Below are positions 7,112 to 14,927 of a DNA stretch of 41,232 nt, piece after piece. The stretch lies in IMG/VR virus record IMGVR_UViG_3300042448_001394, positions 1 through 41,232 of that record; one strand, written 5' to 3'. Position numbers and translations under genes: made by a program. This DNA is from a virus. How positions within the stretch are numbered: position 1 is the first letter of the stretch; each line of letters starts with the position of its first letter. Below the pieces are notes generated by a model. That model ran no database searches and was not told the origin of the DNA. It saw only the letters and a program-made list of their open reading frames with translations.

Positions 7112-7774
7112 TTAAATATTTTTCCACCTACGATTATTTCGTAATTCACTAAATAAATTATATCTTATTTCAGGATATTTTTCTTTTAGTTCTTTATTTG
7201 TCAAACCTTTGTTTATTTCTTCTTTAATTTGTTTTATGGTTTCAATACCCACTTTGGAATTATTTCTAACTTTTTCTAACATATTTTTCATTCTTTTATG
7301 TTTATCCTGTTCAGTTAATTTATCCCAACTTTTTTTTACCGATGTTTTTCTTTTCAGTTTTTCAAATTCAGCATTTTCACCATATAACACATCATATGTT
7401 TTACCTTTATGTGAATTTCCATTTTTAGTATTTTCTGATATTTTTTTTCTAATTTCTTCAGAATGAGTATACCCTAAACAACCATCACCACCTATAGTAG
7501 AATTAAGTCCATTTTTAAATGTATCATATTCTTTTATGTAATATTTTTCTCTATCATACATAGTTTCCATTTCACATTCTTCAATCAAAGTTATGATAAA
7601 ATTTTCTTTACCATATTTTCTCATTGAATTATATAATTTTGAATTATTGTTACTACTAAAACAACGATAAACATGTTCTTTGAACCTTTCTTCCATTTTA
7701 CCAATAGTACACCCAACATAATTTAGTCCATTGGACATATTAGTAATTTTATATATTTTACAATTATCAGACAT
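7112..7774 (-). CDS. GIY-YIG homing endonuclease
   Basis: A 220-residue free-standing nuclease from the ATG at 7774 (MSDNCKIYKITN). The GIY-YIG core appears as IYKITN...NYVGCTIGKMEERFKEH, with R, E and Y residues in the following helices. The tail carries a NUMOD3-like repeat, GYTHSEEIRKKIS, and a C-terminal helix-turn-helix-like segment. Such genes are mobile by double-strand-break repair. It sits between a hypothetical gene and thioredoxin with only 4 nt to the latter. It also has a TATTTAT motif, so it may be expressed with the late set. Confidence 0.9.
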   Translation of the reverse strand: MSDNCKIYKITNMSNGLNYVGCTIGKMEERFKEHVYRCFSSNNNSKLYNSMRKYGKENFIITLIEECEMETMYDREKYYIKEYDTFKNGLNSTIGGDGCLGYTHSEEIRKKISENTKNGNSHKGKTYDVLYGENAEFEKLKRKTSVKKSWDKLTEQDKHKRMKNMLEKVRNNSKVGIETIKQIKEEINKGLTNKELKEKYPEIRYNLFSELRNNRRWKNI

Positions 7775-7790
7775 TTTAAATACTATATCT

Positions 7791-7797
7791 ATAAATA
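7791..7797 (-). promoter_or_regulatory. TATTTAT late-promoter-like motif
   Basis: TATTTAT on the minus strand, 16 nt before the ATG of the GIY-YIG endonuclease. T4 homing endonuclease genes are also known to carry their own late promoters. Confidence 0.4.
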
Positions 7798-7814
7798 TCA
7801 CCAAAGAGCGTAAA

Positions 7815-8156
7815 TTACAAACTTTTACTTTCCTTTTTTTGTTTCAAAAGTTGAGTTAAGAAGAACTTAACCTCACTCAACTTGTCAGCGTTATAATATA
7901 ATTTTACTTTATACTCAACCCCATCTGCTTTAGATAAATAAATAAAACTACCATTAGGTAGTTTACATATTAAGTCGGAATAAACCTCACCATCACTATA
8001 CATGATTGAGTTGATAAAAACTTTTTCTATGTTATCTCTTTTTAAAAAATCATTAGGTAAAAGATTGTGCCCATCAGATAACTGAAGAATTGATAAAAGT
8101 CCTTCTTTATCCAACAATCTATCCTCAAATAGAAATATCTTTTTTTCGTTTACCAT
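7815..8156 (-). CDS. Hypothetical protein (113 aa)
   Basis: A 113-residue polar protein (MVNEKKIFLFEDRLL) with a C-terminal helix ending in QLLKQKKESKSL. No family, signal peptide or membrane segment was recognised. Its start overlaps the end of the PcfJ-like gene by 7 nt, placing it third in the DUF932/PcfJ operon. Confidence 0.65.
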   Translation of the reverse strand: MVNEKKIFLFEDRLLDKEGLLSILQLSDGHNLLPNDFLKRDNIEKVFINSIMYSDGEVYSDLICKLPNGSFIYLSKADGVEYKVKLYYNADKLSEVKFFLTQLLKQKKESKSL

Positions 8157-9829
8157 TCAAAGTCAATGTAAGGTAAGTCGTCTCCGATGTCAATTGAATT
8201 TGTTAAATGTTCCCAGTTAAGTTGTCCATTTTTATCAAAAATGAAGTTATACTCTTTTCTTCCACCACCAGTAACAAACTCAGCAACAGGATTACCCCAC
8301 ACTTCATTAGAGATACTTTTTAATCTATTATCCAATATAGAAATTGCATCATTCCAACTATCATCCAATAAACCATTAAATCTTCCAAGTGTCTGAACTC
8401 GTTTGAATATAACTGGTTGTTTATTATTCGTACCAATTGAAGGTCTATATTCAATTGACGCTCTATCACCATTCTCTTTACGAAGTGATATAATTAATGA
8501 TGAAGGTCTATCTTGATAAGTTCTTACACAATTAGATTGGTGTACTGACTCATCAACATATTCTTCACTACTTTGTAATACAATAGGGTTAAATGTAATT
8601 TTATCACTTGTTATGATTGGTTTTGATACTCGTTCAACAAATTCATTAGAGTATTGTCTTGAGTATCTTCCTGTGATATAAAAGTCAACTTTGTCCGACC
8701 AAATAGTATGTTCAGCATTAAATTCTTTTAAAGTTTTAGACATCCATTTAACCGGCTCATTTCTTGAGATGATATCAAAAAATCTTACGTGGTCATAAAA
8801 AGTATGAGTAGATAAATTATGGTCGGTTTTAGATAATAAGTAAATCTGATAAGAATTACTCATATCCCTTTTACCGAAATTTTCAAAATAATGTCTTACA
8901 GGTTGAAATGGTGATTCGTCAGTTTTAGTACTAAAAATAATACACAATTCTTCTTCAGGTCTTTGTAAAATAAAATCTCTACCAAAGACATCCATCAACA
9001 TTTTAATACTTTTGAAACAAGGATTTTGAACTTTATGTAATACTTTTTTAATTTTCTCTGAACTTACATCGTTTAATTTCATATAAGCATCAACCATCTT
9101 AAATCCGTATTTCTTATAGTCTTTTTTAATTGGTTTTGGATATACATTGTAATACCCTCTCCAATTGTCAGGTTTCTTAACACCTTGTTTATCCAACAAA
9201 CATCCAAATAAAGACATCGGTAACTCAATGTAGTTTAAAACTTTTTCTGCTCCAATTTTAGATAAAAACACATTAATACCTTCGGTAATTTCCAAATTAT
9301 ATGTTTTGGTATCATCTAACCCATTCATAAATGAATGATAACCATCTGTAGTTAACGATATCGGGAATGAGTTTCGTCTAACAACACTACCTTTACCCTT
9401 ACCTCTTTTCTTATGGTATTCAGTGTTTTTACCAACCGTAAAAATATTGGTTTTCTTATTAAATGTAATGTAGTTTAGTTTGGTACTTTTACGAAAAAAT
9501 ACTTCTCCAGCCTTTCTGTGTTTTCCACAATAGAATACTTTTAAACAAACCTTATCTTCATTCTCCTCAACAACAAAAGTACTTCTAAAAACAGTTACAT
9601 CACAAAGAGGATTACCATAATTTTTTTCAAACTCCTCTTTATCGTTATTAACTGATTTATCAAATGTATAAACATAATGCTTACCGTCAAAAGACTCTCT
9701 CGCATGATATTTATTTTTCAAACCAAATGGTTCTACAAGAATACTATCAGTAATCTCCCCCACCGAATTGTAGGGGAGATAGTGACCGACATAATATTTT
9801 TCGTTGATGAGTGTGAATAGGTTGTCCAT
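8150..9829 (-). CDS. PcfJ-like phage protein
   Basis: A 559-residue protein. Around residue 435-500 it has the PcfJ-like signature: a His and Cys in VHQSNCVRTYQDRPSS, then LIISLRKENGDRASIEYRP, then VQTLGRFNG. PcfJ-like proteins are found on plasmids and phages and their activity is not established. I chose the ATG at 9829 because it overlaps the stop of the DUF932 gene as TAATG, which indicates translational coupling; the ATG at 9835 is less likely. The N-terminal ~400 residues are not recognised. Confidence 0.7.
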   Translation of the reverse strand: MDNLFTLINEKYYVGHYLPYNSVGEITDSILVEPFGLKNKYHARESFDGKHYVYTFDKSVNNDKEEFEKNYGNPLCDVTVFRSTFVVEENEDKVCLKVFYCGKHRKAGEVFFRKSTKLNYITFNKKTNIFTVGKNTEYHKKRGKGKGSVVRRNSFPISLTTDGYHSFMNGLDDTKTYNLEITEGINVFLSKIGAEKVLNYIELPMSLFGCLLDKQGVKKPDNWRGYYNVYPKPIKKDYKKYGFKMVDAYMKLNDVSSEKIKKVLHKVQNPCFKSIKMLMDVFGRDFILQRPEEELCIIFSTKTDESPFQPVRHYFENFGKRDMSNSYQIYLLSKTDHNLSTHTFYDHVRFFDIISRNEPVKWMSKTLKEFNAEHTIWSDKVDFYITGRYSRQYSNEFVERVSKPIITSDKITFNPIVLQSSEEYVDESVHQSNCVRTYQDRPSSLIISLRKENGDRASIEYRPSIGTNNKQPVIFKRVQTLGRFNGLLDDSWNDAISILDNRLKSISNEVWGNPVAEFVTGGGRKEYNFIFDKNGQLNWEHLTNSIDIGDDLPYIDFEW

Positions 9830-10575
9830 TAGCAAAATGTTTCAGCTAGCTCCCAAAGTTTTGTGTTAATCATGTTATCCATATTCAAGGATTGGATACC
9901 CTTTACTGAACGAGTGTTACGTCCTTGTTGTTTGATGAACCCTCCACGGATTAACTTCTCTTGTACTACGTTAAAGGTGGTCCAAAGGTTATCATCACTA
10001 TCACCATCACGAAGTGGGTCAATGATTGTCTCCAAAGTTAGAGTTGAGATATCCTCGGTGTTCTTCCAACGGATACCAACCGCCTTAGATACAAAGTCAA
10101 TCTTTCTTTCAGTATCCATAGTCACTTCCATCATACGGGTTACTGACTTTTGAATCTTTGGAGTGTTCAATACGAACTGCTCAGTAATTAATTCAACATC
10201 ACTCATACTCAAGTTCAAGTGAGTTTGTTTCATGTCCCCGAAGGTTGATACAGGAACAGTTAAACCATTGCTACATACAAGTCGGAATAAACCAGCACCT
10301 ACTTGGAGAGTTGAAGTTCCGTTGTGTGAGTTGGTGATTACCGCCTCTAATAACGAGTCACCTACTTGTGGAAGTTCTGCATTACGAAGACGAACTTGGT
10401 GTTTACCAAATGAGCTCTTACCCACTTGTTTTGCTCCACTTACTTGCCATCCGTTTTGGATGAACTTGTCTACTACATCAATGGTAGGAACCATGGTGTA
10501 ACGGTCAGACAATTTTGAAAGTTTTTCAGTTTGGAATAATGCTGGTACTGTTGTTCTTAAATCTTGTAGGTTCAT
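9829..10575 (-). CDS. DUF932 family protein
   Basis: A 248-residue protein of the phage/plasmid-related DUF932 family. Visible landmarks are TMVPTIDVVDKFIQNGW near residue 28, NSHNGTSTLQVGAGLFRLVCSNGL at about residues 82-105 and a conserved helical C-terminus with RTLEDI-like spacing absent. The role is unknown; members are often expressed early and encoded next to DNA-metabolism genes. A host-type promoter lies about 25 nt upstream. The pairing with PcfJ through a TAATG overlap suggests that both products are needed together. Confidence 0.85.
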   Translation of the reverse strand: MNLQDLRTTVPALFQTEKLSKLSDRYTMVPTIDVVDKFIQNGWQVSGAKQVGKSSFGKHQVRLRNAELPQVGDSLLEAVITNSHNGTSTLQVGAGLFRLVCSNGLTVPVSTFGDMKQTHLNLSMSDVELITEQFVLNTPKIQKSVTRMMEVTMDTERKIDFVSKAVGIRWKNTEDISTLTLETIIDPLRDGDSDDNLWTTFNVVQEKLIRGGFIKQQGRNTRSVKGIQSLNMDNMINTKLWELAETFC

Positions 10576-10597
10576 AGTGTTTATTGTTTTATTTCTA

Positions 10598-10605
10598 CAA
10601 ATATA
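10598..10605 (-). promoter_or_regulatory. Bacteroidota-type promoter, -7 box
   Basis: On the minus strand, TATATTTG matches TAnnTTTG. The -33 region has CTG rather than TTG at the right distance. It serves the DUF932/PcfJ operon. Confidence 0.6.
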
Positions 10606-10629
10606 GTAAACTTTTTTAGATGTGCAGCA

Positions 10630-10636
10630 TATTTAT
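10630..10636 (+). promoter_or_regulatory. TATTTAT late-promoter-like motif
   Basis: TATTTAT on the plus strand, 17 nt before the ATG at 10654. It is divergent from the host-type promoter of the DUF932 operon. Confidence 0.4.
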
Positions 10637-10653
10637 TTAGAAAATAACAAACT

Positions 10654-11418
10654 ATGAAAAAACTATTAGATATTTCTTCTGAAGAAAGAAACAGAATCCT
10701 TGAAATGCATCAAACTGCAACAAGAAAAAATTATTTAACTGAGGCACCTCAACAAACAGCGTCTCCTCAACAAGCTGCTGGAAAGGCAACGTTTAATCCA
10801 TCAACACGTTTGATTTTTACTGGTAAAGATGGTCGCGTATATGGTATTAACGTAGCATGGACTGATGACCAGGCTAAAATGAGACAGTATAGTGAAATGA
10901 TTAAAGGTGATGAAATGAGTAAATATGTTAACGTGGAAATACCAGATGGAACTTATAACTCAGGTGATAAAGCTTTTGGTAGTTTTTATTTATTAAGTTA
11001 CGAAATAGGTCAATACGCAATGGGGGGTAAGCCAGGTATGATATCATCATTTGCATTTACTCCAGACCCTAATTGGGTTAAAAAATACGGTCAACCTGTA
11101 GTAACTTTAGATTATTCTAAACCAATCCTTGGGTACAAAAATTCAGACGAAACAAAAGGATACATTGGTGGAATGCCTGTAAGCAGAACACCTGGACCAA
11201 CACAATTTGTCTTACATTATACCACCCCAACGAAAAAAATTGATGTTTCTTCGGATTCAGGAGAAAAAGCAGTGTTAATTGGAACTGCAGTAATCAAAAC
11301 TAACGATACTGATAATCCCGAAAAGAAAATCTATTTAAAGGCTAAAGTTGGTACTCAATTCGGTGTTCCAAAAACAGCACCAACATCTGAACCAACTCAA
11401 GTAACTTCAAGAACATAA
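10654..11418 (+). CDS. Putative virion-associated protein with cleavable-type leader
   Basis: A 254-residue protein. Its N-terminus (residues 1-30) has an ISSEERNRILEMHQTAT helix ending in NYLTE, then Ala. The ILEMH..AT segment is a recurrent phage leader, and L-T-E before Ala fits the T4 prohead-protease consensus [LI]xE. A Gln/Pro/Ala linker follows, then a beta-rich domain from about residue 50. The function of the body is unknown. A strong bidirectional terminator follows. Packaging into the head is inferred from the leader only. Confidence 0.75.
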   Translation: MKKLLDISSEERNRILEMHQTATRKNYLTEAPQQTASPQQAAGKATFNPSTRLIFTGKDGRVYGINVAWTDDQAKMRQYSEMIKGDEMSKYVNVEIPDGTYNSGDKAFGSFYLLSYEIGQYAMGGKPGMISSFAFTPDPNWVKKYGQPVVTLDYSKPILGYKNSDETKGYIGGMPVSRTPGPTQFVLHYTTPTKKIDVSSDSGEKAVLIGTAVIKTNDTDNPEKKIYLKAKVGTQFGVPKTAPTSEPTQVTSRT

Positions 11419-11437
11419 TTAATTAACAAAAAATAAT

Positions 11438-11469
11438 AAAAAAATCTTTGGGTGACCAAAGATTTTTTT
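11438..11469. terminator. Bidirectional intrinsic terminator
   Basis: A perfect 14-bp stem whose GC-rich top is CTTTGG with CCAAAG, with a GTGA loop and flanking A and T runs. It lies between two convergent genes and can terminate both transcripts. Confidence 0.9.
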
Positions 11470-11477
11470 TTATTTAA

Positions 11478-11924
11478 TTAATTTACTACACATACATTAA
11501 AATCTGTAAACTGATACACAATAGTACTTTCTTTAATGTCATGAAAGTAAGTGTAAAATACAGTATTATTAATATTATCAATAACTATTTTAACAAGTAT
11601 TTCATTATTAGATTGATTTGAATTATAATCATCAATGAATACAATTTCAGTAACACCATTTTCTTCAGTAAAAGATTTTAAAACTCTAACACCGTTAGTA
11701 TCACCATTTACAAAATTAATAATATTATCATCCACATTAATTGAATACGAACCATTAACCTCGAATATATCAAATTCTAACTCTTTATCTTTTAAAACTT
11801 CAGCATATTCAACTTTACCCGGGCTTCTAAAATATTTCATCTCAGAAACATTAATCAAAATAGTTTGAGAAAATACAAGAAGACTTGAGACTGAAAACAA
11901 AAAACTCAAAATTAACTTTTTCAT
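11478..11924 (-). CDS. Secreted hypothetical protein
   Basis: A 148-residue protein with a clear Sec signal peptide: MKK, a hydrophobic core (LILSFLFSVSSLLV) and FSQT, the usual Bacteroidota signal-peptidase I context. The mature part is beta-rich and acidic with no recognised domain. It has one of the best host-type promoters in the window (-7 box 11964-11971, TTTG 19 bp further upstream), so it is probably expressed by host polymerase early. A role in altering the host periplasm or surface is possible but not shown. Confidence 0.8.
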   Translation of the reverse strand: MKKLILSFLFSVSSLLVFSQTILINVSEMKYFRSPGKVEYAEVLKDKELEFDIFEVNGSYSINVDDNIINFVNGDTNGVRVLKSFTEENGVTEIVFIDDYNSNQSNNEILVKIVIDNINNTVFYTYFHDIKESTIVYQFTDFNVCVVN

Positions 11925-11963
11925 TGTGTTTAAGTATTAAAGGGTTTGTGACTAATTCTTTTA

Positions 11964-11971
11964 CAAATATA
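11964..11971 (-). promoter_or_regulatory. Bacteroidota-type promoter, -7 box
   Basis: On the minus strand TATATTTG matches TAnnTTTG exactly, with TTTG exactly 19 bp upstream as the -33 box. It serves the secreted protein gene. Confidence 0.75.
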
Positions 11972-12004
11972 GATGTTTTTTTTCATCTACCAAATTTTTT
12001 TTCA

Positions 12005-12295
12005 TCAATTTAGAAAAATAATTCCATAATTTGTTTTGATAACAGGAGTCTTAATCTCCATTGGCTTAATAGTTTTGTTTGTCTCATCGTACATACCCAC
12101 AACAATATCAATAAGTTGTTGCTGGGTAAGGATGAGTTCCAAACCATTTTCAACATTCTCGTAAACTTTTTCTTTAATTCTTTTATAGAATTTGGTTTTC
12201 TTAAGTTCCCCAATTAAGTCAATCAAATCGTTGGGGTTCTTTTCAAAGAACGTAATCAATTGATTTAAGTAAATTTCCGCATCCACATTTTTCAT
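12005..12295 (-). CDS. Hypothetical protein (96 aa)
   Basis: A 96-residue, mostly helical protein. Recognisable segments are FFEKNPNDLIDLIGELKKTKFY, then NGLELILTQQQLIDIVVGMYDE. This type is common in aquatic phages, but I know of no assigned function. It is a single-gene unit with its own host-type promoter at 12315-12322. Confidence 0.75.
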   Translation of the reverse strand: MKNVDAEIYLNQLITFFEKNPNDLIDLIGELKKTKFYKRIKEKVYENVENGLELILTQQQLIDIVVGMYDETNKTIKPMEIKTPVIKTNYGIIFLN

Positions 12296-12314
12296 AGGCT
12301 CTAAGATTAGGAAA

Positions 12315-12322
12315 CAAAGATA
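12315..12322 (-). promoter_or_regulatory. Bacteroidota-type promoter, -7 box
   Basis: On the minus strand TATCTTTG matches TAnnTTTG; the -33 position reads TATG, a near match to TTTG. It is 20 nt before the ATG at 12295. Confidence 0.6.
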
Positions 12323-12333
12323 TAACTTATTTA

Positions 12334-13686
12334 TTAAACTACATAATAATAACCATCACCTTCCTCATGTAAAACATCTTTAAGTTCTTCAGGAAGTTTA
12401 ACATTACTTCCACTTACATTCAAGAAACCTAACATAGGTAAATCTTTAACACAAGTTGGGATAGTCGTTAACTGAGGGTTGTTTGGTAAAGCAAGTAATA
12501 GTAAACTAGTCAAATTACAGATACTATTAGGAACAGATTTAACCATACCACCTAATAAAAGTGTTTGTAACTTATCAAATCTTCCAATACTTTCAGGAAC
12601 TTCAAGAGCAATTGTTTCTTTAATGTTCTTTGAAGTTTGGATGATTAATTGTTCCAAGTCATCTGGTAGGTTGTCAAATAATTCTTTAAATCCATATAAT
12701 CCAACAAACTTACCAGCCGAAGATTCAGGATAAACAATATCAACTCTCTTACCATTTTCTTTCGCTAATCCTTTAGCAAATTCAGGTTTGAAGAACTCTT
12801 TAAGTTCAGCCAACTTACCTTGTAGCATTTCAACGATATTCACATTTCTATCGTTTCTATCCATAAACTGATTAGATTGGAAGTGCCATTGGTATCTTTC
12901 AACAGGAAGACCTGATTTCTTACCCAAGTCAGAACTGTTATTAGGTAGAATTACATATAATGGTCCTTGTTTGATATAAGTGTTAAAGTAACTTAAACCA
13001 GGTGATGATGTACACCATCTTGTTTCACCCATATCAGGTTCGTGATAACCACCAAAGAAACAAGCCGCGTTCTTACCAAGTTCACTTTGGTCTTCAATCT
13101 TAACTACAGTCCAGTTTGGCCCTTTAAATGCAATCGTTGAACCAGGGTATTGGTAAGTTGATTTAGCTTCTTCTTTTTCTTGTTTTGTTCCTTTTGTTTT
13201 TTCTAACTTAAAGTCCTTAACCGCATCAAATAATGTATCAACAGTCAATTTATTAATATCTCTTTTGTCAGCTTCTAATTGACCTTTGAATCTCTCAAAC
13301 TTCTTTAAGTCGTCAGTAACCTTGTATAAATCCTCAAGGTATAAGTCACGATATCTTTTAACTAATTGTTTATATTCAGGTGAACCAACTTCAACATCCG
13401 CTCTTTCATCACTAAATGATGGTTTTAAGAAATTCTTTAATATCCAGTTAGTATACTTACCAACCTTAACAATTTCCATTTGTTCAGGCGTTAGACTATC
13501 AATATTTTGAAGTAAACTTTGCGGAGCTCTTGTTGTAGGGTCAGCAAAGATAATAGTTCTCAATGTTTCAAAAGGGATTTTACCAGGTTCAGGTTTTCTA
13601 CCACCTTTGTCAACTAATTTATCATATAGAAGGTTAAATCTTGAATCTTCTAAGATAATGTTTTTTAAAATATTAGTAAATTTCAT
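12334..13686 (-). CDS. Leucine-rich-repeat protein with WCTS domain and possible leader
   Basis: A 450-residue protein with three parts. The N-terminus MKFTNILKNIILEDSRF is a helix ending in ILE, like the other [LI]xE leaders. A central domain (about residues 180-300) has the recurrent phage pattern TRWCTSSPG, FNTYIKQGPLYVILP and YQWHFQSNQFMD. The C-terminal ~130 residues are leucine-rich repeats (e.g. LQTLLLGGMVKSVPNSI). The central domain occurs in many aquatic phage proteins and has no assigned function known to me. The LRR part suggests a binding role. A TATTTAT motif precedes the start. Confidence 0.75.
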   Translation of the reverse strand: MKFTNILKNIILEDSRFNLLYDKLVDKGGRKPEPGKIPFETLRTIIFADPTTRAPQSLLQNIDSLTPEQMEIVKVGKYTNWILKNFLKPSFSDERADVEVGSPEYKQLVKRYRDLYLEDLYKVTDDLKKFERFKGQLEADKRDINKLTVDTLFDAVKDFKLEKTKGTKQEKEEAKSTYQYPGSTIAFKGPNWTVVKIEDQSELGKNAACFFGGYHEPDMGETRWCTSSPGLSYFNTYIKQGPLYVILPNNSSDLGKKSGLPVERYQWHFQSNQFMDRNDRNVNIVEMLQGKLAELKEFFKPEFAKGLAKENGKRVDIVYPESSAGKFVGLYGFKELFDNLPDDLEQLIIQTSKNIKETIALEVPESIGRFDKLQTLLLGGMVKSVPNSICNLTSLLLLALPNNPQLTTIPTCVKDLPMLGFLNVSGSNVKLPEELKDVLHEEGDGYYYVV

Positions 13687-13701
13687 TTCTAAAGTTTTTA
13701 T

Positions 13702-13708
13702 ATAAATA
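13702..13708 (-). promoter_or_regulatory. TATTTAT late-promoter-like motif
   Basis: TATTTAT on the minus strand, 15 nt before the ATG at 13686. It shares the extended context TTGATATATTTAT with the motif at 210-216. Confidence 0.45.
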
Positions 13709-13710
13709 TA

Positions 13711-14550
13711 TCAATAATTCATAATTAATAGTTCTTCCCCCATATTTTGTGCCTTTCCTTTCTTCGCCGCAGCAGCTTTAGCAAATTCTTTCTTCTCCCA
13801 TTTGTATCCCTCCTTTGGGAACCACTCATTCAACAACTGAAAATCGTAGTAAGATAAACTAAACTTACCCTGAATTCCTTTTAAACAATCTGCTAATCTT
13901 TCATGGTCAGTACTATCAAAATCGTGGTTTGAGTAATAGTTTTCAGTCCTATAATACGGCGGGTCAACATAAAAGTATGTTGTCGGGCTATCAAACTCTT
14001 TAATAACATCTTCAAAATCACCTAATCTAAACTCCGATATTCTATTGAAATGTTCCACCCAATCAGGTTTAGATAATTTATCTCTAAAGGTAAGATATTT
14101 TGACTTATACTTACCTTTCAAATCAATAAAACTTGATGTCTCAGGTTTTGAACCACTGAAAACCTGTGTTAGAACATAAGCATACTTCGCTGCAACATTA
14201 TAATCAGGATAGTTAATTGTTAAACCATGAGAGAAAATTTCCTTTTGAAACTCATTAAATTGTTCTTTATAAATTGGTGGCGTTACTTCCACACCTTGTT
14301 GTTGACACGGAATGTTATTAATTACAGACAAAAGAGACTGAGGGTCCTGAAGACACATAAACAAATTATAGTTCAAAGGATTGAAGTCGTTATAAACAAC
14401 TCTTTTAAGATTTGGGTATTGTTTCAAATCCATGTTAAAAAAACACCAAAACATACCACCAAATGTTTCAACATACGTTTCCATATCTGTTGGGTAGAAT
14501 GGGACAATCCACTTACCTATCTTACTCTTACCTCCAATATATGACAGCAT
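13711..14550 (-). CDS. dam: Dam-type DNA adenine N6-methyltransferase (D12 class)
   Basis: A 279-residue alpha-class methyltransferase from the ATG at 14550 (MLSYIGGKSK). The AdoMet site YIGGK is at residues 4-8 and the catalytic DPPYY at about 196-200, in the order typical of D12/Dam enzymes. The product transfers a methyl group to N6 of adenine in DNA. A longer frame to 14637 adds 29 basic residues that overlap a better small gene, so it was rejected. The target site cannot be read from sequence. Confidence 0.88.
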   Translation of the reverse strand: MLSYIGGKSKIGKWIVPFYPTDMETYVETFGGMFWCFFNMDLKQYPNLKRVVYNDFNPLNYNLFMCLQDPQSLLSVINNIPCQQQGVEVTPPIYKEQFNEFQKEIFSHGLTINYPDYNVAAKYAYVLTQVFSGSKPETSSFIDLKGKYKSKYLTFRDKLSKPDWVEHFNRISEFRLGDFEDVIKEFDSPTTYFYVDPPYYRTENYYSNHDFDSTDHERLADCLKGIQGKFSLSYYDFQLLNEWFPKEGYKWEKKEFAKAAAAKKGKAQNMGEELLIMNY

Positions 14551-14572
14551 AACTTTTTTCGTAAATATAATT

Positions 14573-14710
14573 CTAATCTTGGTAGATATCAACCTTTTTA
14601 AATCTTTTACGCGAATACTCCTTACCGCATGGTACAACTTTTGTAATCATATTCCGTCTCACAATTTGAGCAACATGACGAAGATTTAGTGGTAGTATTT
14701 CCTGTTTCAT
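14573..14710 (-). CDS. Small basic hypothetical protein (45 aa)
   Basis: A 45-residue, strongly basic frame starting with ATG at 14710 (MKQEILPLNLRHVAQIV) and ending in KKVDIYQD. It has a helix and a single Cys (VVPCGKEY) and no recognised family. Coding is supported by a host-type promoter box just upstream and by its position 22 nt ahead of the dam gene, which it probably precedes in one transcript. Confidence 0.5.
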   Translation of the reverse strand: MKQEILPLNLRHVAQIVRRNMITKVVPCGKEYSRKRFKKVDIYQD

Positions 14711-14713
14711 ACG

Positions 14714-14721
14714 ACAAAGAT
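14714..14721 (-). promoter_or_regulatory. Bacteroidota-type promoter, -7 box
   Basis: On the minus strand TATCTTTG matches TAnnTTTG, 3 nt before the ATG at 14710. No clear -33 box is visible. It would drive the small basic protein and dam. Confidence 0.5.
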
Positions 14722-14769
14722 ATAACAAAAAAAGTTTAAAATATATTTTTTTATTCAGGATATTCTATT

Positions 14770-14777
14770 TATATTTG
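14770..14777 (+). promoter_or_regulatory. Possible promoter of the candidate RNA, -7 box
   Basis: On the plus strand TATATTTG matches TAnnTTTG. The -33 region has TTTT rather than TTTG at 19 bp. No plus-strand protein gene follows for over 500 bp, so it may drive a noncoding RNA. Confidence 0.35.
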
Positions 14778-14783
14778 TATTCA

Positions 14784-14925
14784 AGTTAAACGAATGGGGT
14801 CAACTTAATAACCCAACCAAATCATTAAGTCGGAATTGAACCCCGGTGTGTTCAAAGGCAAAAGCCTCAACCGTTAGGTGAAAAAGATAAAAACCCTCAT
14901 TACATCGGATGTTTTGGGGGTTTTT
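14784..14925 (+). ncRNA. Candidate structured noncoding RNA
   Basis: This gap of about 200 bp has no credible reading frame but clear structure. GGGGT (14796-14800) pairs with ACCCC (14840-14844), and CA with TG inside it around one bulged A. ACTTAAT (14803-14809) pairs with ATTAAGT (14824-14830) around a 14-nt loop. AGGC/GCCT at 14856-14867 makes a small third hairpin. A TAnnTTTG box precedes it and a terminator ends it, defining a transcript of roughly 140 nt. The shape was read by eye; no known RNA family was recognised. It could instead be a remnant of a former gene. Confidence 0.35.
14889..14925. terminator. Bidirectional intrinsic terminator
   Basis: AAAAACCC and GGGTTTTT form the base of a stem extended by T-G and C-G pairs, with an inner ACAT/ATGT hairpin. 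A and T runs flank both sides. On the minus strand it ends the gene whose stop is at 14928; on the plus strand it would end the candidate RNA. Confidence 0.8.
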
Positions 14926-14927
14926 AT

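Noticed and set aside
9863-10501. Plus-strand frames opposite the DUF932 gene.
   Set aside because: The minus strand carries a recognised family over the same bases, so these are shadows.
14551-14637. A 29-residue upstream extension of the dam gene.
   Set aside because: The canonical Dam N-terminus begins with MLSYIGGK at 14550. The extension overlaps a more credible small gene with its own promoter.
14785-14880. A tRNA-like stretch: on the minus strand GGGGTTCAATTCC resembles a T arm and there is a GGCTTTTGCC hairpin.
   Set aside because: The T stem pairs only three bases, the anticodon stem would need three wobble pairs, no acceptor stem closes, and no CCA follows. The same bases pair better as plus-strand helices.
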